Source: Ilumatobacteraceae bacterium
Lineage (GTDB): Bacteria; Actinomycetota; Acidimicrobiia; Acidimicrobiales; Ilumatobacteraceae
NCBI GenBank assembly: GCA_019090765.1
Contig: JAHRVJ010000170.1
Span: forward strand, 1 to 9,156
Reading direction: 5' to 3'
Length of the DNA: 9,156 bases
Of the stretch, positions 1-6,300 are shown piece by piece; within the stretch, counting starts at the first letter, position 1; each line of letters starts with the position of its first letter. Both the position numbers and the translations under genes were made by a program. The notes under the pieces are model-generated. The model was not told the DNA's origin. It saw only the letters and a list, made by a program, of their open reading frames with translations, and made no database searches.

Positions 1-176
1 GATATTCGTTCAAGCCGATGCACCTTCAACCTGTGTTCAAAGAGAACCCGGTGGTCGGCGGGGGAGTGGCTGCCGACCTCTTTGAGCGCAGCCTTAGCCT
101 GCCTTCGGGGTCACGTCTGAGCAGCGACGATGTTGCCAGAATCAGCGATGTCATTTGTTCGGTTGGGTCCGCGTAA
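1..176 (+). CDS. DegT/DnrJ/EryC1/StrS family PLP-dependent sugar aminotransferase, C-terminal fragment
   Basis: This is the 3' end of a gene that enters from the left edge, read in the frame beginning at base 3 and ending at TAA 174-176 (57 residues). The fragment contains KPMHLQPVF, then GGGVAADLFERSLSLPSGS, then an acidic SSDDVARISDVI helix. This is the typical C-terminus of DegT/DnrJ/EryC1/StrS aminotransferases, especially the PglE/perosamine-synthase-like group. Family members use pyridoxal phosphate and usually glutamate to aminate a nucleotide-linked keto sugar in the cytoplasm, supplying amino sugars for polysaccharide, glycolipid or glycan assembly. The catalytic lysine and PLP-binding region lie outside the window, so activity and substrate cannot be judged. 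The stop codon overlaps the start of the next gene (TAATG), which implies an operon with translational coupling. Family assignment is confident; the sugar is unknown. Confidence 0.87.
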   Translation, partial: YSFKPMHLQPVFKENPVVGGGVAADLFERSLSLPSGSRLSSDDVARISDVICSVGSA

Positions 177-979
177 TGGGTTCATCTGAGAATCGGGAGA
201 TCGACGAAGAAGACGAAGAAGACACCGAAGAGGTCGAAGAATTAGAAGCCGAAGAGGTTGAAGCAGCAGCGGTTGAAGAAGTAGGCGGTGAGGTCGCGGT
301 CATCGTGGATCGTGAGACGGCATCGCGGTGGCGCGCCGTGGGCGCCGGGATTGGCCTGGCGATCGTCATCGTCACCTACGAGCCGGCCCGACTAGGCGAT
401 GAGGAGCGGTGGTGGGCCGCGGCCGCGGTCCTGTTGTTGGCAGTGCTGCTTGCCGATCTGCTGGCTGGCGTGCGTCGCAACCTGCGTACTCCCGGAGTTG
501 CACCGCTACCAATTCTGGCTGTGCTCGCCGGAACCTATATTGCTGTGCCAGAAACAGATCACTTTGGAATCGCTGCTCTTGTACCCGTCGGGCTGGTGCT
601 GATGGAGGTCATTGAGCGTCGTCAGCTTGGCCCTGAATGGTACGCCGTTGCAGCAGCTTCGGTGGGCTGGGCGGGAGTGTTCGGTTCTGTGGGGTTGCAG
701 CGAGCACTGGTAGCGGCCCTGTTTGCGTGGTGGGCAGTGGCGATTTTGCCGCTGGTGGCGAAGATGCAACCCATTGCCTCGGCCTGGGTGGCGATCATGG
801 TGGCAGCGATCGGAGCAGTTGGAGTTGCTGCGATGGAACGAACAGGTGGCACTTCATCAAGTGCAAGCAAAGCCTGGCTGGCGTCGGCTGCGGCCGCAGT
901 TGGCTCTCTCTGCCTGGCGTTGGCCGTTGTCTGGTTGGTCAATCGCAAGGGTCGTTCTCAGCAGGCTGAACCTAGTTAG
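176..979 (+). CDS. Unrecognised multi-pass membrane protein with acidic N-terminal tail
   Basis: The protein has 267 residues. ATG 176 is chosen because it overlaps the upstream TAA (TAATG), a usual coupling arrangement. A TTG at 155 in the same frame would lie inside the upstream gene, and neither start has a convincing Shine-Dalgarno sequence. Residues 10-40 are almost all Asp, Glu, Ala and Val (DEEDEED, then EEVEELEAEEVEA), forming a strongly negative, probably cytosolic, helical or disordered tail. Hydrophobic segments follow at about 52-68, 78-98, 110-124, 131-147, 153-172, 176-194, 200-219 and 234-255, giving about eight membrane passes. A short basic tail ends the protein (NRKGRS). I recognise no family motif and no catalytic residues. 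Coupling to a sugar aminotransferase gene hints at a role in envelope glycan or lipid-linked sugar handling, but that is only context. The end overlaps the convergent DUF4012 gene by 4 bases. Confidence 0.8.
   Translation: MGSSENREIDEEDEEDTEEVEELEAEEVEAAAVEEVGGEVAVIVDRETASRWRAVGAGIGLAIVIVTYEPARLGDEERWWAAAAVLLLAVLLADLLAGVRRNLRTPGVAPLPILAVLAGTYIAVPETDHFGIAALVPVGLVLMEVIERRQLGPEWYAVAAASVGWAGVFGSVGLQRALVAALFAWWAVAILPLVAKMQPIASAWVAIMVAAIGAVGVAAMERTGGTSSSASKAWLASAAAAVGSLCLALAVVWLVNRKGRSQQAEPS
203..285 (+). repeat. Acidic low-complexity coding repeat (GAA/GAG/GAC-rich)
   Basis: This purine-rich stretch inside the membrane-protein gene encodes the Asp/Glu tail. It begins with two perfect tandem copies of gacgaagaa (203-211 and 212-220), followed by degenerate gaa/gag-rich units. 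Such a tract could vary in length by slippage while staying in frame, because the unit is 9 bases. The opposite strand reads as an open serine-rich frame only because of this bias. Confidence 0.6.
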
Positions 980-3270
980 CGCCAGGCGCGGACCCCGTTG
1001 GCGCTGAGGATGCTCCGTCGCTCGAGCGTGCCTTCGTAGCTGAAGATGTCATCTCCGCTCGTGGTTTTAGCATCGACGATCAGCGTGTCTGAGCGCGGGA
1101 GCGATTGTGGCCGGTAGACCAGTTCGTACCCGCCGGGCCCGACTTCGCCCGACAGGTTGAGCTCGACCACGACCGTGCCCCCGGAGGGAATCTGAAACTG
1201 TGTCGTGTACACCGAGTAGCCGAGCTCGCGTAACGTGTCGACCGGAGCGGGGTTGCCATCGATCGTCACCGAATCGACCCCCAGCCGGGTGTAGATGTCG
1301 AGCAGCATGCGGTTGGTGCCAACTGGCTCGCCGATGATATTGCCGATCACGTAGTCGTCGTACCCAGTGGTTGGAGCGGTGTTGGTTAGTGACACCTTCA
1401 TCGTGGCCTCGACCTGGCCGGTGCGCTGGTTAGCCGTGGGCCGATACTCGATGGTTCGTTCGAGGAAGCTTTCGATCTTGTTGCCACTGCTGTTGTTGCT
1501 AGAAACAGCAATGGCGTCGGTCGCGGCGGTGGTGATCAACGGGAGCCCGCCGTCCATGCCGACGAGCTCAAAGAGTTCTTGGCCGTCTGGGTTCGCAGCC
1601 CAACCAGAGATATGGCCATTGAGAACGGCGGAGGCAAGTGCAGGTGCCATTTGCTGCGGCGGCGGCAAGGTCGAATTCAGTACGTTGCTAATTGTCTCGG
1701 CCGTAACCGCGGCGAGTAGGTCCTCGCGGTCGCTTTCGGCGAACTCGTACTGGTCGACGGTCAGGAATTGTTCGGCGTTCGCCGAGTTGATTTGCTGCTC
1801 AACGCCTGGAACTTCGACCGGGCCGGTGATTGCTAACAGCGCGGCGATTCCGGCTGGGTCAACGATGAACACTCCGTCGACGGCGGTTCCGGTTGCAGTT
1901 TCGTACATTTGGGCCATCGCGTTGCCGACACTTGGCATGTCGGGCGAGAGCGTTACGTTGCTCCAATACTTTTCGAGCACACCCTCATCGATGAGCGCGC
2001 CTTGGGGCCCGTAGCGAAGAAAGTATTCAGCGGTTGCGTCGAGCCTGAGCGAGCGCAGCGAATTGGTCTGAAGATCGGCGGTGCGGCCATTTGCCGTAAC
2101 TGAGATGGCACCGTTGTCAATGGTGACTTCGCTCCAGTTGCCCATCAGTCCGCCAGTGCCGCGGGCCTCGCCGCTATTGACGAACGCAAAGAGGTAAGTG
2201 CGGGGCCCGTTGGCGCCCAACAACTCTGGCCCAAATTGAGCCGCGGCCGCTGTCGCTTCGGCTTGGTGCGCGGCTTGGTCGGCGCGCACGATGCCAGTCT
2301 GTAGCCGTGACTGCAATGGGGCGATGAGCCACGACGACTCAGACTCACGGAGTGTCTCACTCAGTTCGCGTACGGTTTGTTCGAGGTCGGTGAGTGGCTC
2401 TTCTAGTGCGGCTAAAGCGCCGACATCGATGACACCACCATCGACGGTGAGCTGATCGAGGTTTACGAACCGCAAGGTTGTTGCCGCGGACTCAGATGCC
2501 GCCGCCGCATCTGCCAGTACCTCAACTGCGGTGTTGCGGTTTTGGGCAATGCCAGGGATGAACCGTGCGAGCTGAGAGGCTGGGCCAGCCAGACTATTTT
2601 CGGCTTCGCTGAGATCGTTTGCTGCTTGGCGGAGGGCGGCTTCGGCTTCGCTGACGTTTCCGTCTTGCATGTATTCAAGCCCGTCGAGTAATCCCCGGTA
2701 CCCGTCGCGCGCGGTGCTGCCGGCTTGGGCGCCAGCGAAACCGAGGCCAATGATCGCAACGAGTATTAATCCGCCCACGGCCATGGCAGTTAGCCGTATT
2801 CGTCTACGGACGTACCTACGGCGCCGGAGATACCCACTGATGGCGATTATGCCCATCGCGACTCCCGCCACAATGCCTGAGGATAAGAAGAACTCTTCCC
2901 ATTCGAGCCTGAGTGCGACCTGGACGACGGCACCAGCGGTAACCGACCGGACGATTGGCTGGTTGGCGCGTTCCCACCCGATCCATCCGCTCAAGGTGAA
3001 TGCCAAGGTGGCCACGGCAATCCACAAGAACGGTCCGGGCAGTGCCCCCAACAAGACAAGACCAGCCGCGCTCATCAGCGCCCACCAGGGAGCTGATGCT
3101 CCTAACCAGGTGACAACTCCGGCGCAGGCAGCAACGATGATGAGGTCAGTCGCTGTTGTTCCCGTAGGTGAGGCGTCAGAGAAGACGGCGAGAAACGCCG
3201 CAACAGTGGTGACGATCAGTACCGAAGCTGCTTCTTCGTAGCTAATCGAGTTTCTTCTGGGCGCCGACAT
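976..3270 (-). CDS. DUF4012 domain-containing membrane protein
   Basis: The protein has 764 residues. I start it at ATG 3270, which has AGGA five bases upstream; a TTG at 3327 directly after the PKS stop would add 19 basic, unconvincing residues and has no ribosome site. Residues 1-182 hold about six to seven membrane segments (about 14-32, 41-58, 60-77, 79-98, possibly 108-120, 128-148, 160-182), with an Arg-rich loop at 149-159 just before the last. Residues 190-345 are Ala/Glu-rich helical repeats containing ARFIPGIAQNRNT, typical of the DUF4012 stalk. The core begins at GPRTYLFAFVNSGEARGTGG (355-374) and continues through NVTLSPDMPSVGNAM (438-452) to DPAGIAALLAITGPVEV (471-487). The C-terminus (about 600-764) looks beta-rich. 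The function of DUF4012 is unknown; members occur in actinobacterial exopolysaccharide and envelope loci. The gene follows the PKS by 57 bases and is probably in the same transcript. Confidence 0.88.
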   Translation of the reverse strand: MSAPRRNSISYEEAASVLIVTTVAAFLAVFSDASPTGTTATDLIIVAACAGVVTWLGASAPWWALMSAAGLVLLGALPGPFLWIAVATLAFTLSGWIGWERANQPIVRSVTAGAVVQVALRLEWEEFFLSSGIVAGVAMGIIAISGYLRRRRYVRRRIRLTAMAVGGLILVAIIGLGFAGAQAGSTARDGYRGLLDGLEYMQDGNVSEAEAALRQAANDLSEAENSLAGPASQLARFIPGIAQNRNTAVEVLADAAAASESAATTLRFVNLDQLTVDGGVIDVGALAALEEPLTDLEQTVRELSETLRESESSWLIAPLQSRLQTGIVRADQAAHQAEATAAAAQFGPELLGANGPRTYLFAFVNSGEARGTGGLMGNWSEVTIDNGAISVTANGRTADLQTNSLRSLRLDATAEYFLRYGPQGALIDEGVLEKYWSNVTLSPDMPSVGNAMAQMYETATGTAVDGVFIVDPAGIAALLAITGPVEVPGVEQQINSANAEQFLTVDQYEFAESDREDLLAAVTAETISNVLNSTLPPPQQMAPALASAVLNGHISGWAANPDGQELFELVGMDGGLPLITTAATDAIAVSSNNSSGNKIESFLERTIEYRPTANQRTGQVEATMKVSLTNTAPTTGYDDYVIGNIIGEPVGTNRMLLDIYTRLGVDSVTIDGNPAPVDTLRELGYSVYTTQFQIPSGGTVVVELNLSGEVGPGGYELVYRPQSLPRSDTLIVDAKTTSGDDIFSYEGTLERRSILSANGVRAWR

Positions 3271-3327
3271 TCGATTCCTAGTATTCACCACAAGTGGCCG
3301 CAGAGGCTGGCAGCGCCTTGCCTGCAA
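3271..3327 (-). other. Intergenic spacer between PKS and DUF4012 genes
   Basis: This 57-base gap is the only clear non-coding DNA in the window. I see no strong GC hairpin followed by a T run and no convincing -35/-10 pair, so read-through from the PKS gene into the DUF4012 gene is the simplest reading. The AGGA motif next to ATG 3270 is the only recognisable signal. Confidence 0.5.
3276..3279 (-). promoter_or_regulatory. Probable ribosome binding site of the DUF4012 gene
   Basis: On the - strand the sequence reads TAGGAATCGA-ATG, placing AGGA five bases before ATG 3270. This is a plausible Shine-Dalgarno sequence and is the main reason for choosing ATG 3270 over the in-frame TTG at 3327. 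The motif is short, so the call is moderate. Confidence 0.5.
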
Positions 3328-6300
3328 TCAACCGGTCGTCAACTCTCGGTGGGCCAGATAGGGGCGGACAGCGCTGGCGAGATTGGTTGAGTTAGTTGCA
3401 TCGAACATCGATCCGTGGTCGCCAGCGACGCGGATGGTCTTGACGTTGCGAACGAACTCTCCCCATTGATAGTCCACAGGCTGGGTTGGCCAGACTTTGT
3501 CGGCTCCTACGAGTAGCACGTCAACGTCGAGGCGGGTCATCTGGTGCTGACTCGCCAACTCACCAAAATGGCCTAGAAGGTTGACTGTGTCCGTTTCAAC
3601 GGGAGCGGATACCGGGGCGCCGCGGATCTTTTTCTTGGCGTGTTGGACGCGGCCGCTAAAGATCATTGCGAAGTATGGCTTGACGGCGGAGAATCCGCTA
3701 ACCCGGATATGCCGAAGGAGGCGTCGAGCCCTCAGTGGACGGCTAGGCGCAGTGGCCCAGGGCAGAACGCTGTCGAAAAGGATTACTCGGCCAGCTACCT
3801 CGTCGGGCTCCAACCGCCGAACCATCTCCAAGGCAATCGTGCCCCCGCCCGAGTATCCACCAAGCTGGTAGGGCCCCGGTCCAGATTCACGTAGTTCGCG
3901 AACATAACGCGAGGCCATTGTTTCGAGGGAAGTATCGGGCACCTCTCCTCGAACGACCCCCTTGGCCTGGATTCCGTATACCTTGCGCTCCTCGGAGAAC
4001 TCCATGGCAAACCTCCGCAGAAACAACACTCCGCCGCTTGCACCGTGAACGATGAACAGTGGCACGTCCTCACCTGAGGTGGAGATGGGGATTAGGTGAG
4101 GGCGCTCGCGAACGTCGGCCGCCTCAGATGATTCGGAGTCGTCAGTTGGCGGTTTGTCACCGATTGCTCGCTCATCGATGTCTGGACGTTCCTGGCGAAT
4201 GAGTCCAGCAAGCGCAGCGATGGTGGAGCCTTCGAAGAGATCGGTGAGTTGCAGCCGCACCCCCATGTCGGTGCGGATCCTGGAGAGGAGTCGGATGGCG
4301 ATTAGAGATTGTCCGCCAAGATCGAAGAAGTCGTCGTTCATCCCGACCCGATCAAGGCCGAGCAGCTCGCTCCAAATCAGGGCTAGGTCATGTTCTAGCG
4401 GTGTCGCCGGAGCAACGAATTCTGAATCAACATCTGGTCGCTCGAACAGTACTGCCGCTCCACCCGATTCGGCATTGGAGGCTGCAGCATCGACGTTGGT
4501 GATCCACTGGGTGACATTCACGGAACTCGTCACCACCTGGGCGCCGAGTTCAACAGCCAGCAATCGGTCGAGAGCGTCAACGCCTTCCGTCGGCAGAATG
4601 CCTTCGCGCATCGCCGATTCGACGGGCAACTCGTCCCTTTCGGATATGGCAGCGTCGTTGACGGTTTCCCTGGATTGAAGCGTGTTCTCCGATTCGAGCA
4701 GGCGCATCGTGAAACCTTCAACCTCGATTGACGCCTGGCCCTCTTCGTCGTAGATCGTTACGTCGAACACGGCTACTTCGTTCGTCGACGAATCATGAAG
4801 GCGGACGTGGCTCTTAGCGGTGGCTGGAATCGGGCCATGGACCAGTACCCGACGGTAGGAAATTGGAACGTAGAAGGTCTCAGTCTCCGAGAAGCCTTCG
4901 ATTAGGGCCTGTGCGCTGCCCGTAGCCATATCGAGCACTGCAGGATGAAGCCACATTGTTTGGAGTTCGTCGACGAACTCAGTCGGCATCTCAGTGGTGA
5001 TCAAGGCCTCGGCGTCGCCGTAGTCGACTCTTTGCAGGTTTCCCCAGCGCGGCCCAAATCGCATGAATGGTTGATCGGAGTAGCCGTTGAATACTTCCGA
5101 TCGCAGCGAGCACCGCTTGGCGACAATCTTGATGTCGGCGTTTGGCGGGTTAGGTGCTACCACTGAAGTGACCGCAGATGCGGTTGCATGGGGTGCCAAC
5201 TCATCATCGCTGTAGATCGTGATCTCGGAGGTCGCAGTCTCGACCCTTACGTTCATCTCAAGCGTCTCGTGATCGCCGACTTTGAATGGTCGAAGCAGAA
5301 ACACGTCGCGCAGTTCGACGGTTCCGGCGCGCCCGGTCGCCGCAACGACGTCGCGGCGCATGATCTCCAGTATTCCGGTTCCGGGAATGAGTGCTTCGCC
5401 GCTGGCCACAACGTGCTCATCCAGCAACCAATTGTGGCGGCGGCTCATTGGCGAAGTGAAGATCGTTGCTCCAAGGGCTTCGTGCATCTCGTCGGCGATG
5501 AATACATCCGCCGTCGAACCAAGATTGCTCTGATCGTCATCTGGCTGGCTCGGGTCGGAACGGACTGCGTTTACGGCCATGCCGACCTCTTGCCAGGCAT
5601 TCCAATTGATCGTGACCGCCCGTTCGAAACCGGAGGAGTTCTTCATCGTTGCGTAGGCGTCGAGGAATGCATTAGCGGCGGTGTAGTCGGCTTGGCCCGG
5701 AAGCCCGATGATGGAACTCACCGATGAACACAAGACAAGCAAGTCGGGTGGATCTTTGGCGAGAAGGCGATCGAGAATTAGTAGGCCGCGGGCCTTTACA
5801 TCAACCACTGGTGAGTTCGCTAGTGGTTCGCGCATGCCGATTGGTGTGTCGCGCAGGACTCCAGCCGAGTGCACCACGCCGGTGATTCGGCCGTGTTGCG
5901 CTCGGATGTCGCTGAATAAGGTCTCCATTGCGGTCGCGTCGGTCACGTCGGCAGCCGCCGTGACAACTGTTGAGCCGAGCGATCTGATTCTTTGCACGGT
6001 GGTGATCTGGCGATGCAACGCTGACTCGGTGGACTCCTGGCTGAGGACCCGGTCCCAGGTGTCGGTTGGTGGTAGCGGTGTGCGGCCAACCAGTACGAGT
6101 GTTGCGCCTGGCGCTGTGGCCGCAATATGGTCGGCGATCGTGAGGCCAATTCCACCGAGCCCGCCGGTGATTAGGTATACACCGCTGGATTTCCACTGGG
6201 GGATCGACGGCGGAATTTGGACCGGTTCAAAGTTGCGGATCCAGCGTTGATCGTTCCGGTAGGCAACGACATCGTCGTTGGAACTTGAAAGGACCTCGTC

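Noticed and set aside
155..178. TTG 155 as start of the membrane-protein gene
   Set aside because: It lies within the aminotransferase coding sequence and has no ribosome site. ATG 176, overlapping the upstream TAA, is a better start.
151..375. Serine/threonine-rich open frame on the - strand opposite the acidic tail
   Set aside because: It is the reverse complement of the GAA/GAG-rich coding tract, which gives serine codons by default. It overlaps two genes supported by the TAATG junction.
417..428. Perfect 12-base palindrome ccgcggccgcgg
   Set aside because: It lies inside GC-rich codons for an Ala-rich membrane segment and has no nearby promoter or partner site, so it is likely a coincidence of composition.
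2669..3241. Long + strand open frame opposite the DUF4012 N-terminus (also 1367-2014, 4154-4678 and 5708-6250)
   Set aside because: Their translations show no domain motifs and are rich in Ser, Arg and Pro as expected of antisense shadows, while the - strand reading has clear family motifs throughout.
3268..3327. TTG 3327 as start of the DUF4012 gene
   Set aside because: It is simply the first start-like codon after the PKS stop in the same frame. The added 19 residues are basic and unlike a signal, while ATG 3270 has an AGGA site.
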